A stretch of DNA of 64,000 bases from Spongilla lacustris. Lineage: Eukaryota; Porifera; Demospongiae; Spongillida; Spongillidae. The first letter of the stretch is position 1. Every line of letters starts with the position of its first letter. Below the pieces are notes generated by a model that was not told the origin of the DNA, did not search any database, and saw nothing but the letters and a program-made list of their open reading frames with translations. The position numbers were made by a program, and so were the translations under genes. This document shows, one piece after another, positions 35,088 through 46,334 of the stretch. The stretch lies in the NCBI GenBank assembly GCA_949361645.1, contig OX442427.1:5274016-5338015 (forward strand), written 5' to 3'.

Positions 35088-36173
35088 CCGTTTGGGCCTG
35101 TGCCAGCAAGCATTGGCATAACCAGGGTTGCCGAAGGCCAGTCCGGCCTGCCAGGTCGGCCTGCCAGGCCGGACATTTAGCTTGGCCTGGCAGGCCGGAC
35201 CGTGACCTGACAGGCCGGCAGGCCGGGATCCACCCACTTATTATAATAAATCATTAATAATTCATTCGATGTCTATAGCTATATACGTTTCCGAGATAAC
35301 TTCCTACGTTTTATAACATTATAGAATAATCGTGTTATAACATTTGAATTGCTGTATCTGCCGAACAATAAAGGCTATTGACTTCCTATTTTCAGCACTT
35401 CATACTACACCATTGCCCTAGGGTTAAATACATTTTTGTGTCTTGCACTTGCTCAGTACCATCATTGCAACGTTCGATACCCCACCAGGTTCAAACCCAA
35501 CATAACTTTCTGTAGGAGTAATCAAATCGCTTCAAATTCGGTTTGTAGGTAGAGAGGTCCTATATCTATCGATTTGATCTGTTCGTTCATTTTTATGCCA
35601 TCCGTTACGGAGATATATATAGTTGAACAAACTACGTGCACTATTTCCCGCTCGATACGCGGCAATGATATAATCATACTTTGCACGGTTGTATGCGGCT
35701 GGAAACTAAGTCAACAATTAGATCATTTACGGTATTACCATATATTTCTTAACTGATGGCTCATTATAGACATCTGATGTTTAAAAGCAAACCATAACTC
35801 ACCAGAACTAGCAAATCAAACACTGAAAACGAACTCAAACACTGCATTCCTTTTCCTGTCATGTCCAGTCAATGCGCACAATTGAAATTCCACATAGATA
35901 GCATGCGCATACCGTTTAGCAAGGTCACGCGATACGTATTTAGAAGGAGGGCGTTACTAAATGCGACGACGTAGCCTTTGGTGACTGAACTGGAAGGTAT
36001 GAGTACTACAGCGATGCTCAGGAGGCATGTGGCTACCAGAATTTACTAACCTGAAGTGGCAACGCATTTTCTGTCACCACGAACAAGCTGAGCGTATTTC
36101 ATGAATAATCGACGTACGTTGTGGTTTTGCCCTATACATTATAGGTATGGATTACAATTTCCATACATTGCAG

Positions 36174-37963
36174 AGTGTGTGGGCAGAGGCTAACGAAGTG
36201 CAGGGCAAAGAAAAGAACCAGCTCTGAGTGCATAGCATTCTCAGCTGAGCTGTAAAAAGCTTTTGACATTGACACATCTGGGGATGATGTAACCCTGAGA
36301 TGTTCTGCATGCAATGTAAGCTGGGTATGTAGAGAACCATCTGTGCCATCACAAAGTGAGTGCATCACAAATGTGTAGTGATGCTATTTGAGTGGCAAAA
36401 CAAGTAAACATATGACATCATAAGAGGTCATCTTGAGAAGATTGCCCCTCCTCTAGTTCTCCATAGTGAGCCTAGCCCACCTTTGGCAAGAGCTAACAAC
36501 CTATCAATGCTAAAGGAGCTGAAGTGTGCACTGTGCTCCAACACCCTCTCACAGCCACTGGAACTGCTGTGTGGTGCACTGGTGTGCTCCAAATGCCTCC
36601 GGGAGTGGATAGCAGCATATGATGCTGTGAACCGTCCATGCTGCTCAGAGGACGGATAGTCCTCTGCTGCTCAGAGATGGTCCCATGTTGCTCAGTAATG
36701 GTCCCATGCTGCCCAGAAGATGGTCCCATGCTGCCCAGAGGATGATCCCCTGCTGCTCAGAGGATGGTTCCCTGCTGATCAGAGGATGATCTCCTGCTGC
36801 TCAGAGGATGATCCCCTGCCGCTCAGAGGACAGTCCCATGCTGCTCAGAGGATGGTCCCCTGCTGATCAGAGGATGGTCCCATGCTGCTCAGAGGATGGC
36901 CCCCTGCTGCTCAGAGGACGGTCCCCTGCTGCTCAGAGGATGGTCCCATGCTGCCCAGAGGATGATCCCCTGTTGCTCAGAGGATGATCCCCTGCTGCTC
37001 AGAGGATGATCCCCTGCTGCTCAGAGGACAGTCCCATGCTGCTCAGAGGACGGTCCCCTGCTGATCAGAGGATGGTCCCCTGCTGATCAGAGGATGGTCC
37101 CATGCTGCCCAGAGGATGATCCTCTGCTGCTCAGAGGATGATCCCCTGCTGCTCAGAGGATGATCTCCTGCTGCTCAGAGGATGATCCCCTGCCGCTCAG
37201 AGGACAGTCCCATGCTGCTCAGAGGACAGTCCCCTGCTGATCAGAGGATGGTCCCCTGCTGCTCAGAGGATGGTCCCCTGCTGCTCAGAGGATGATCCCC
37301 TGCTGCCCAGAGGAAAATCCCCTGCTGCTCAGAGGACGGTCACCAGGATGGTCCCCTAGTCAGACTATCATCAAGTGTAATAATGCTGCTGTCAGATGTT
37401 CTGGAGCACTGTATACAGACTGCAGCAGGGATATTAAGGATGGTGACTATGAAGAGCATGAGTGTGCACCAACACTTACACCTGAGGAGGAGAAGCAAGC
37501 AGCGAGTTTGCTGAAGAGGGTAATCTCTACCAGCTAGTCCTGACAAAGCCATCATACAACTTGCTACAGGGGAAGCAGTTAAGTGAATGTCAATGACTTG
37601 TACAGAGGTTACATAATATATACACTCACTTCTGCCAATAACATTCGTGCATGTCACCAGAGCTAAACTACAGCTGCCTACTCATCATGGACTGAAGTTC
37701 AGGTACATGTATTGCCGGTGATTAAGGCTGGGCTTGCCATACCTTGGAATACACTGAGGCTTCTAAGGCGGTGTGTCACAACATACAGCAAAGGCTCAAT
37801 TCTAACTCACTGGTGTTTCAGGTGGCTCAAATCATCAGGAATCTGTCTGGCTGGTGAGGAAAGGATGCACCACATATCCAGCCAAATTGTTGGCGATAAC
37901 CCCAAAGGAGAAACAGCCCCCTTTTCAGGGGCCAAGTCAATTCATGCAAAATTCTTGGCTTGA
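36174..37963 (+). pseudogene. multi-exon RING and zinc-finger protein of the transposon, interrupted
   Basis: The plus-strand pieces are as follows. At 36174-36380 is a Cys module (VCGQRLTKC, then GDDVTLRCSAC) with an internal TAA. At about 36420-36656 is IAPPLVLHSEPSPPLARANN, then a RING start ALCSNTLSQPLELLCGALVC followed by SKC, stopped by TAG at 36657. A 21-22-bp minisatellite follows. At about 37365-37537 is a second zinc module (CNNAAVRCSGALYTDC, then EEHEC). At 37712-37770 and 37822-37963, joined across a 51-base GT-AG intron, is LAIPWNTLRLLRRWLKS then EERM and GDNPKGETAPFS. From memory the order (N-terminal Cys pairs, RING, TRAF-like Cys motif, AIPW-LR-RRW block) matches a repeated family of uncharacterised animal proteins that recalls RAG1-like zinc regions. 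That naming is inference. Stops, frame changes and the repeat make it non-functional here. Confidence 0.65.
36640..37345. repeat. minisatellite inside the RING coding region, unit about 21-22 bp
   Basis: About 32 copies of a unit such as CTGCTGCTCAGAGGATGATC (plus CC). It begins exactly where the RING peptide reads RPCCSEDG and ends where the second zinc module resumes. The first copy is therefore part of the coding exon, and the array grew from within it. Variants GATCAGAGGATGGTC and CCCAGAGGATG recur in a higher-order pattern. Confidence 0.95.
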
Positions 37964-39492
37964 CATTTGCTCCAATCCACAACCACATGCAGAACCTGAT
38001 GCGCATTGTGCAAGAACACTTACTAAGTATTGAGCCACAATTGGTAGCTGCCATCCCCCCTCCAGCCAAGAGAGTAAAGAATAAATAATAATTCAGTTCA
38101 AGCTCAATCTATTTACATACGAGCATGGAGTCAAATTTAGACCAAAAAGAAATCTAAGGCTATATTTTAAACGCTCTGTTAAAACCCACTTCATTGCGCA
38201 AACATTAATTCCCCCACCCCCAAAAAGACACCAAAATGGTGGATTTTCAAAGGCTAGAAATCTACTTCAGAAAATGCGTTGCCACTAACCTGTACCAAAA
38301 AACGACAGTACAAACAACTAACTTTACCGTGATAGCTTTGGCATGTTCCAATTCAGTCACCGAGCGTCGTTGTAGTTTTTTGAACACATGTAGTCGGTGA
38401 TCGCCGTGCGTAAGTCGATAGGTTTGAAGTACCAGAGCCGACAGTTGGCAACACCAGGCCACGTGATTTTTGCTTACAATATAGTTCAAAGGTGTTTATC
38501 ACTGCTAGTATGGCTTTTAGGTTTTGATTACGTTTTATGTACCCCGTGCACAGCTGGTTCTAAAAGGCATCGGTTGTCAGGTTCGTTGCTATGGGTGTAC
38601 GTAACCATTTCAATTTTTCGGGGCGTAGGGCTTAGTTTCCACGCGTTCAATGAGAGCAGACCACCGTGTTTGAGCGGGACGCAAATCATCGGCGCGAATC
38701 GAGCGGGAAAATGTGCACGTACGTAGTTTGTTCAACTATATATATCTCCGTAATGGATAGCATAAAAATTAACGAACAGAACAAATCGATAGATATAGGA
38801 CCTCTCTACCTACAAACCGAATTTGAAGCGATTTGATTACTCCTACAGAAAGTTATGTTGGGTTTGAACCTGATGGGGTATCCAACGTTGCAATGCTGGC
38901 ACGGAGCAAGTGCAAGACACCAAAATGTATTTTACCATAGAGCAAAGGTGTAGTACGTAGTTATGAAAATAAGAAGTCGATAGCCTATACCGTTCGGACG
39001 ATCTAGCGATTCAAACGTTCTAACACGATTATTTTATAACGGTATAAAACTTAGGAAGTTTTCTTGCTGTCCCATATAGTAATAATTATAGTTATTGTAC
39101 AATCAGCTGGTAATGGTTAAAATTTACAAATTACAGATACAGAAACTGAGTCTGAGATACATAACATTCAGTGATGCAAACAGCGCGCTTGCTATCTAAA
39201 TACTTGTAATTAACCATGCATTGTGCTTCAGCATGACACACGCCTCCAAACGTTGAGGGAGAAGGTTCCATCTCTGGCGCTGTTGAATCAGCTGAGCTCG
39301 CGAAAACACCTGAATTTTTAATAAATTGTTTAATAATATCATAATGTTTTGTGGTTAGCCATGAATTTTTAATAAATTGTTTAATAACATCAATTTATCC
39401 GACCTGGCAGGCCGGCCTGGCAGGCCGGGGCTGTCAGGCCGGCCGGTCACAGGCCGGACCCCGGCCTGACTTTCGGCAACCCTGGGCATAAC

Positions 39493-40084
39493 ATACAAGG
39501 GGGGGGGGGGGGGGGGGGGGGGGGGGGAAGTATGCTTTTAACCTGATGCAGAGGCTTTGGCCTAGTGATAGACTGCTCAGCGCTACAGAGTTTAACTTTT
39601 CTTTAAAAAAAAAAAAAAAATGAAAGCATTGGGATAGTGCTATTCCATTGGTAAAGCCCCGCGAAGGTGATTTGCAGTAAAATTAAAGCGCTTTACGCGC
39701 GCGTGTAGTACTGACTCTGGCCTGGCCATACACATGTATGCAGACAAAGATTCAAAATACGGCACGTGCAGATTTGATGTTAATCGATCTAGGTAAGGCT
39801 AAAATACCTACGTAAGTCGCAACTGTACTGAAAAGTGCCATTTGCAAATATCTATGTTTTGTATCAGTGCACGTGCCTATTAGCCTTCGCGCTTCATTCA
39901 TCGAGCTGCAAGCAGGCTAAACGAACACGATAAGGAAAACAACCCATGCCACTATATAGGTCAAAAGTGTCCATGACGATCGACATCATAGTGTCCCTCT
40001 TGGCAGTCGAGACCTACGGTGCTTGAGTAGTCGATCGCGAGTTCCTATCGTACTCTTGTATCAGGCCAGAAGCTGGCAGTAACC
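39493..40084. other. spacer, nothing recognised
   Basis: Begins with a G tract of about 28 bases (39500-39527) and contains an A-run near 39605. No exon was supported. Confidence 0.45.
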
Positions 40085-40089
40085 ATATT

Positions 40090-40857
40090 CATAGGCGTCG
40101 GAACCGGGGGGGCAGAGGGGGTTATCCAACGATAAAGGGGGGGAAGGGGGGGGCGAACGTATCGTTCCGCCCCCCCCCATTATTGGCTCGGGTTAATTTT
40201 ATTCACAATCCTAAGTATCGCTGCGTGTGGTGCCAATTACGATCGAACATCCGCAAGCACAATCAATTAACATGTACAACATTGCAGTGAATCAGATAAT
40301 GCTAACAGCTGCCAATTCCCGCTCGCGTAGGGTTAACTGCCATATTAATTGCTGGTTGGATCGCGTATCGCAGTGATGAAGTGTCAGCAAAGAATAATAC
40401 TAAGTAACCCCCCTCCGCCACCACCAAAAAAATGGCTCGTGTTTGAACATGGATAGTTTAAACTATCTATGGTTTGAACGAGCGTATTGTCGTAATCCTG
40501 CGCGCCGTTCTTCAAAATCTTGTTAGAGCACCATTTCTGGAAAATGTTGAAACAGGTAACGCACTAGCGTTAATGATTATACGACGATACGCTCGTTTTT
40601 AAAACATGAGCCATTTTTTTTTGTGGGGGGCTTAGTACACGTATTTATACATGTAAAATAAAGGCCTAGGCCTCTTGCGTGGCCGCCACGTTTTTGTGTA
40701 GTTTTTGGAGTTTTTTAAACGCAAAAAGCGTTGGCTTCTGGGGCTCCGCCCCAGACCCCGATGGGGGAGCTCACAGGGTCAGCGCTCCCCCATACCCCCT
40801 AGCCGGGCGGGAGGGGTGCCCCCCTCCCGGACCCTCCCCGGGGCATCACCCTTAGCG

Positions 40858-40890
<33 letters not shown>

Positions 40891-40917
40891 TACTATTATC
40901 TCCTTCCGACGCCACTG
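40090..40917. mobile_element. hAT-like non-autonomous element, 5-bp duplication ATATT
   Basis: Left end CATAGGCGTCGGAA at 40090, right end TTCCGACGCCACTG ending at 40917, flanked by ATATT (40085-40089 and 40918-40922). The 828-bp body has G and C tracts at both ends (40112-40178, 40858-40890). It also has a GGGGCTCCGCCCCAGACCCCGA block, which recurs inverted in the 19947 element (TCGGGGTCTGGGGCGGAGCCC). No coding capacity. Confidence 0.85.
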
Positions 40918-40977
40918 ATATTGGTCTCTCCCTCGCTCTTTCATATCGGGTTTGAAACGCTCTCGACCTCCTCCCCC

Positions 40978-40995
40978 CCCCCCCCCCCCCCCCCC
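40978..40995. repeat. poly-C tract
   Basis: About 23 C just right of the preceding element. Its relation to an element end is unclear. Confidence 0.6.
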
Positions 40996-41222
40996 ATTGT
41001 CCGGTTATTAACGGCCTATTGCATATCATGTTATATTGGTATACGTATAGATAAAGTTAAGTTACACCTTCAGCTAAATTAACTTACTGTGCATATATTT
41101 ATTCACCATTTTGTTCAATTAATATCATATTAGTTGAATAATTCTGGCAGATGAAGCAAGGCATTACGCAATGTGTAAGGTATGTGTGCATGTACACGTG
41201 TGTGTGTAAGGTGTGTGTGCAT

Positions 41223-41350
<128 letters not shown>

Positions 41351-41389
41351 ATACGCACATGCGTGTGTGTGTTTGTGTTTTTTTTTTAT

Positions 41390-41945
41390 ATTGTATGGAT
41401 AGGGGTGTCTCATAAGCAAGGAAGATTAATAATTAATGAAATTAACACTCTACCAGCATGGCATAAAAACATCCAAAATGAGGCACACTGCAGAGGTAAA
41501 ATTCCAACTTAAAATAAGATTAATGGCAGCTTACATGCAAATCATTACCTTGAAATCAGATCAGTGATCCTGTAATCTTGATTAAGAGATTTGACATTAT
41601 GAAGTCAGAGAAATTACTGTCCATGTTTACAAATGCTAAGTATTAATGTAGTATATCTTTGTTCGATTTTAGTTAATAGATTTATTTTATACTTCACACG
41701 TTGAACAGGAATTAGGATACAATTAACTGATTTTGATATTTTATGGGTTTCCATTCAAATTTGATAAGTTGTTTAACTGGCCCAGGCGACCCAAACATTT
41801 AGCTTTGTCATCCAAATGCATGAATTTCAAAAATGATGGATGCAAAATAAAAATAAAATTAAGAAATGGCTTCAACTAGAAGCATCATAATCAGATTCAA
41901 TGCGACTGGAGTGACAACTTTGGTGCCCTGTACTTGATGCTGGCC
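41390..41945 (+). repeat. dispersed 0.55-kb repeat, copy A (other copy 56580-57100)
   Basis: Colinear with 56585-57105: TCATAAGCAAGGAAGATT, CACTCTACCAGCATGG, AAAACATCCAAAATGA, GATTAATGGCAGCTTACATG, TTGAAATCAGATCAGTGATC, GTTGAACAGGAATTAGGATA and GACTGGAGTGACAACTTTGG. Both copies are preceded by a long TG microsatellite, as if the microsatellite belonged to the mobile unit. Copy A stops inside a 26-bp minisatellite. Copy B retains a longer open frame. Confidence 0.85.
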
Positions 41946-42345
41946 ATACTTCAAGTAATTGATGCTGGCCATACTTGATGCTGGCCATACTTCAAGTACT
42001 TGATGCTGGCCATACTTCAAGTACTTAATGCTGGCCATACTTCAAGTACTTAATGCTGGCCATACTTCAAGTACTTGATGCTGGCCATATTCCAAGTACT
42101 TAATGCTGGCCATACTTCAAGTACTTGATGCTGGCCATACTTCAAGTACTTGATGCTGGCTATACTTCAAGTACTTGATGCTGGCCATACGTCAAGTACT
42201 TGATGCTGGCCATACTTCAAGTACTTGATGCTGGCCATACTTCAAGTACTTGATGCTGGCCATACTTCAAGTACTTAATGCTGGCCATACTTCAAGTACT
42301 TAATGCTGGCCATACTTCAAGTACTTAATGCTGGCTATAATATGC
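41930..42345. repeat. minisatellite, unit TACTTGATGCTGGCCATACTTCAAG (25-26 bp)
   Basis: About 16 copies with TTGATG/TTAATG variants. It starts exactly at the point where copy A of the dispersed repeat would continue as GGTGCCCTGCTGGAGAGG. Confidence 0.97.
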
Positions 42346-42452
42346 ACTGGACATCTTCAGATGAGGTCGAATAGAATTGATTCAGAGAACTCTGGATTCC
42401 CTTCCCCCCCCCCCCTCCCCCCCCCCCACACACACACAGAGTCAGTGCGGCT

Positions 42453-42662
42453 CACAGCCAAAAAATTTCATAATGCATCAGCAGTGATGAGACAGTACAT
42501 AACGTAGCAGCGATGATATCATTGAATTAATGCATCAGCAGTGATGAGACAATACATAACATAGCAGCGATGATATCATTGAGTTAAACTCAATGATATC
42601 ATCGCTGCTATGTTATGTACTGTCTCATCACTGCTGATGCATTATGAAATTTTTTGGCTGTG
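42453..42662. mobile_element. fold-back MITE with CACAGCCAAAAAAT ends
   Basis: A 210-bp palindromic structure with arms CACAGCCAAAAAATTTCATA...GCAGCGATGATATCATTGAG and complement. The left arm has an extra internal duplication of the ATGCATCAGCAGTGATGAGA block. TA follows the right end (42663). A smaller relative is at 54386-54484. Tc1/mariner-type MITE by TA preference (inference). Confidence 0.8.
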
Positions 42663-42785
42663 TAGACTAATGACGCCTAAAGGTGGTTTCCTTTTACGCA
42701 ATTGACCCCTTTTAGCAAGATATGCAAGGAATTCCCGGGGGAGGCACACTATTGAACAATCACCAACATGATGCAATGGAGGCAG

Positions 42786-43274
42786 CTATAGAGTGCATAG
42801 GGTTTTCTTTGCTAACATTGTCAGGTTTAGTTCCAGATTTGGAGATAAATTTGAATTCAAGTATCCTCCATGTGCATGTGGTGTACCTTGTCCACACCTC
42901 TCTAGCTCTTGAGGATTGCTGTTTGGTAAAGGGTTTTGCAGTGCTTGGGCAGTCTTCTTAAAACAATGGTGCGTGATTGGTCTGGTAATTATTGAGAGGT
43001 TCAACAGTTGGTTACTGGTCCCTGGATGGCAGATCCCATTGTAAGAGTGGCAGGCACACTCTGCACACGGTCTCCCGGAGGCAGTGTGTGCTGGACAAAT
43101 GTTTTCCCTAACTGCTCCATTGCAAACCAGCATTTGCATTTCTACATGTATGACATACAGTGCCGTATTGCTCTTTACCAAAAGGGATGCGATAAATTTG
43201 CAAGGTCTAGCTGTCAGATCCAGGATTCCATCAGTTTCTGCTCTGAGTGCTTCTGATTGGTTGAAGAAGATCAC
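42786..43274 (-). CDS. unidentified Cys-rich frame (about 163 codons)
   Basis: An uninterrupted minus-strand frame contains GILDLTARPCKFIASLLVKS and the Cys run ICPAHTASGRPCAECACHS. Codons upstream (to about 43375) also look protein-like in shifted frames (EMWSTHTQKFGAK). I do not recognise the family. The plus strand is open over part of the same region. It may be a decayed transposon gene or a host exon. No splice sites were fixed. Confidence 0.3.
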   Translation of the reverse strand: MIFFNQSEALRAETDGILDLTARPCKFIASLLVKSNTALYVIHVEMQMLVCNGAVRENICPAHTASGRPCAECACHSYNGICHPGTSNQLLNLSIITRPITHHCFKKTAQALQNPLPNSNPQELERCGQGTPHAHGGYLNSNLSPNLELNLTMLAKKTLCTL

Positions 43275-43379
43275 CTCATCCTTGGGACTATCTCAAGCCA
43301 CAACAGCTGTACTTATTGGCAATTACTTTGCCCCAAACTTCTGGGTGTGTGTGGACCACATTTCACCTCTCAAGTAGTT

Positions 43380-43937
43380 GACAGACAAAGCAGCTGCTTG
43401 TGACATCATAACATCATACATACATTCACAGCAGTTCAGTTAATTTATGTGGCTTGGTTCATTTTCCGAAAAATTGAAATGATGATGTCATGCCCTTAAC
43501 AACGACCTTGACAACCGAAGACCTTTGGAACGTGAGCTCACTCAAAAACACGAATGGTCTTGGACTATTCGCCATTTTAACACCGTAAAAGGACCCTGTT
43601 CATATTGGATGTTACAATGTGCTTTGATCCAATGGTAGTCGTCATAATCATATCTGGAACAAAACATGCATGATGGAGTGTAAATATGTGCAGCAAACCC
43701 CAACGTACTGCTGAACCCTGTTCCAAATAAGTAACATATACGGTACAATCAACTTCGTATCGATCGCAATCTATGGTTATGTAATAGTGTGTAATTTATG
43801 TACTAGAAGTTTTCAGTCTGAGATGGACCAAAAAGGTTTGTTCTTTATAAACAGTGGTGTAGGAACGTATTAAATATTGAGGGGGGGCCGACTTCATAAT
43901 GAAATATCAGTGTATTGAATAGCCGGTGGGAGGGGGA

Positions 43938-43972
<35 letters not shown>

Positions 43973-44250
43973 AGAGCGCGGAAGCTTCAGAAGAAGTATG
44001 GTAGTTGGCTTATGAAACTTCATGGTCGCACATAGTTGTTTGGTACATTTACGCTGATTACTGTCGGGAAAGTCAGGTTGTTCTGAATGAACAAACCGAT
44101 CGACGCGGGGATTTATATTTTAACACTATAATACTACGTTCACAAGACACAATCTTTCCGTGCCAGCACGGCCGGCATGGTTAAAATTCGACGCGTGAAC
44201 GCTAATAAACTGAACCATACCATAGGCCGTGGCTCGATTGCGACATGCGT
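43380..44250. other. spacer with a hAT-type end and poly-C tract
   Basis: CAGTGGTGTAGGAACG at 43853 resembles the hAT-type starts at 15482 and 23587 and is followed by a long C tract (43941-43972). A right end was not found. No gene was seen. Confidence 0.4.
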
Positions 44251-44421
44251 AGCTTGTTTCTAGTCTCGTTTCCAGACCAATATGACGCAATGTTTATCGC
44301 ATAATGTATAAACACGCTCGTATACATGTAGGTCTGGCATCTCGAGTTGCAAGCGCTTGTACCATGTGGAATGTAAACAAACAATCATATCGATCCATCG
44401 TTTGACCACATCCGATGATTA

Positions 44422-44802
44422 GGCCATTCCAAATGTGATTGTAGTTTCCCGTCCTCCGCCCGCATCATTATAGACCACCTGCGTAATGTCACCATTATGT
44501 CCATTATTCTAATTATCTGAATATGTTTGCAATTTTATTTGTTTGAGATGTTGGTAAACGTGTCACATTACAAAAAGCTTGCATGCTGCTTCTCAGACAT
44601 CAACAGTTACAGGCCTGCCATCATTTTCAGTTGTGCCGCCTTTTGCTCATGACGTAAGATTGCACAAGAGTGATGTAAGATTGCATCATAATTGTTGTTT
44701 CATTGTTAATAATTATATGTAAATAATGGATAATAGCCGCCCGCCCGCATGGGTTTTGGTAAAAGGTCCGGACGGGAAACTACAATCACATTTGGAATGG
44801 CC
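44422..44802. mobile_element. MITE with TTA duplication (PIF/Harbinger type)
   Basis: Ends GGCCATTCCAAATGTGATTG and its complement CAATCACATTTGGAATGGCC, continuing into TAGTTTCCCGTCC / GGACGGGAAACTA: about 33-bp inverted repeats. TTA precedes the left end (44419-44421) and follows the right end (44803-44805). The 381-bp body has no frame. It is nested in the 44261-46601 element. Confidence 0.85.
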
Positions 44803-45357
44803 TTATCAAATTTATTAACGCTATGGCAGCAGTGTGGGCCCCATACCGTAGCAGTGTAGGTGTTGCGGAGACGTTCTGTTGTGTTGAACCACAGAGATTA
44901 CGGACTAGCGATGCTGCCCACACCAATTGCTTGCTCCAAATGATTGGCAAAGAGTGGGCATATTTAGCTCCTGCGATTCGTGCAAAGAAAGGGTTGGACA
45001 GAATCTATATATGTCACTCGTGCATGCTACTTAGCAATAGCAGAGATAGTATCTCTGGCAATAGATGAAGTAGTTACGTATACGCCGCTTCACAAAAAGT
45101 TGGAAGATGTTAAGAAAGACATAAAGGGGGCTGAGCGAGGTGTCATTTTGAAGATTAATCAATTGTACGAAAACATCTCTCTAGCAGCAACAACCATAGA
45201 TGTGTGCATGCCAGTCAGTACAACAGGTTTGGAAGCTCACTCGCACTGTAATAGGATTGTGAAAGAAGCTGGTAGAACATCTCCTGGAGTTACTGTTAGT
45301 ACAAGCATGGCATGATTTTATGATATAATATTTTTTTCAATTAAAAATGCCTTCTGC

Positions 45358-46053
45358 TTGCCCCAAAGCGTGGAGGCCACCATCACAAACCTGTACCTAT
45401 CAGTCATCTATGCACCCAGTGGTCCAAAGGTGAGTTCAGTGCTCTATGGAATCGAGCATCCAGTCATCACTCCTCTGGTCCCCGTCTCACCCCTAACCAC
45501 AATTCTTCAGCAGTCCAGACTGCAGTATCAGGGACTCCTCTCTAAGGCCTGTCAGGTCCTAACTTCTTCTGGCCTGGCCCCCAACAATGATACCACATGG
45601 AATCTCCTGGTCTCAAAGCATCCAAAAGGCATCCCCCCCAACTCCTCCCACAGCACCTCCCTCGGCTGCTCCTTGCCTTCCACCAGACTTTGACATCATG
45701 GCCATTTTGCACTCTTTCCCGAAGGATACAGCATGTGGCCCCTCTGGTCTTCACATACAGCACCTGATAGAGGCAGCGGAGGTTCCCCTTCAGTTCCCCA
45801 TAGGTGCAGTACTTAGAGATGTGGTCAACTTACTTATCTCTGGCAAGGTTCCTGTGCAGGTGGCTATAGATTCCTCGCAGGGGGTAACCTGGTGGCCTTG
45901 GGTAAAAAACAACCCCCCCCCCCCCCCCCCCCCCCGACATCCGGCCCATTGCTGTTGGAGAAGCCATTAGGCGCCTGGCTGGGAAATGCCTATGCTTGAT
46001 CACAAAGGAAAAAGCTCATGGCTTCCTGGCTCCTCTTTAGCTTGGGGTAGCTT
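45358..46053 (+). pseudogene. non-LTR retrotransposon reverse-transcriptase fragment
   Basis: The plus strand reads LPPDFDIMAILHSFPKDTAC, then GPSGLHIQHLIEAA and RDVVNLLISGKVP (45687-45860). After a C tract (45917-45935) it reads DIRPIAVGEAIRRLAGKC. G-PSGL...L and RPIA-GE--RRL are the usual early RT blocks of LINE-type elements, where RPI is motif 3. Frame shifts near 45625 and at the C tract, a stop after FLAPL and loss of the catalytic YxDD part show that it is dead. The upstream frame 45358-45600 may be its linker. Confidence 0.75.
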
Positions 46054-46334
46054 GACCAACAAATTGTGTTGCCAGGCATAGTAGTGAATACTTTTTTACT
46101 TGGTCCATCATCAAAGAAATTAAAGGCGAAACGCAAATCACAATTGAAGACCTTGTCTTTCCACGAAGGTGATCGAAAACGTACGGTAACAGAACATACT
46201 AGTAACAGAGTTTTACCGTATCCTGTTGGCAAAATGACAAAACAATCACGGCCATTTACAAAGCTACATATGGCCTCCTTCTGCTTGTCCTTTAATGTCT
46301 GCTCCACTTTCAGCTCTGTCATCGCAAAACGCAC
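45990..46334 (-). pseudogene. RecQ-like helicase fragment with intact Walker A
   Basis: The minus-strand frame reads LKDKQKEAICSFVNGRDCFV directly followed by ILPTGYGKTLLL: Q-motif region plus Walker A (GYGKT) of a RecQ/SF2 helicase. Shortly after, homology is lost in a frame resembling the 19470-19750 block (FFDDGPSKKVF against DGPRKNV). The DEAH box and later motifs are missing. It overlaps the end of the RT fragment on the opposite strand. Cargo or remnant of the element's own helicase. Confidence 0.7.

Larger units (their letters stand above)
35123..39484. mobile_element. 4.36-kb hAT-type DNA transposon with about 1-kb inverted ends and a RING/zinc-finger gene
   Basis: The termini are CAGGGTTGCCGAA and its complement, with the 8-bp duplication given above. 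Subterminal DNA at both ends is packed with GGCCTGCCAGGCCGG-type words (35140-35230, 39400-39470), which look like transposase-binding repeats. Further in, 35385-36090 and 38265-39010 match in inverted orientation (GTAGGAGTAATCAAATCGC, TCTCTACCTACAAACCGAA, GGCAACGCATTTTCTG), so the inverted ends are roughly 1.0-1.2 kb. The interior (about 36100-38260) holds a plus-strand multi-exon gene that is broken. TSD length and end sequence point to hAT. I did not recognise a typical hAT transposase, so mobilisation in trans or a divergent transposase is possible. A partial relative lies at 9874-10250. Confidence 0.9.
35115..39492. repeat. 8-bp target-site duplication GGCATAAC
   Basis: GGCATAAC occurs at 35115-35122 immediately before CAGGGTTGCCGAA and again at 39485-39492 immediately after TTCGGCAACCCTG. 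The exact match at the precise element ends defines the insertion. Confidence 0.95.

Noticed and set aside
34881..35257. Frames through the GGGA repeat
   Set aside because: Composition artefact. The right part is the GC-rich subterminal region of the 35123 transposon.
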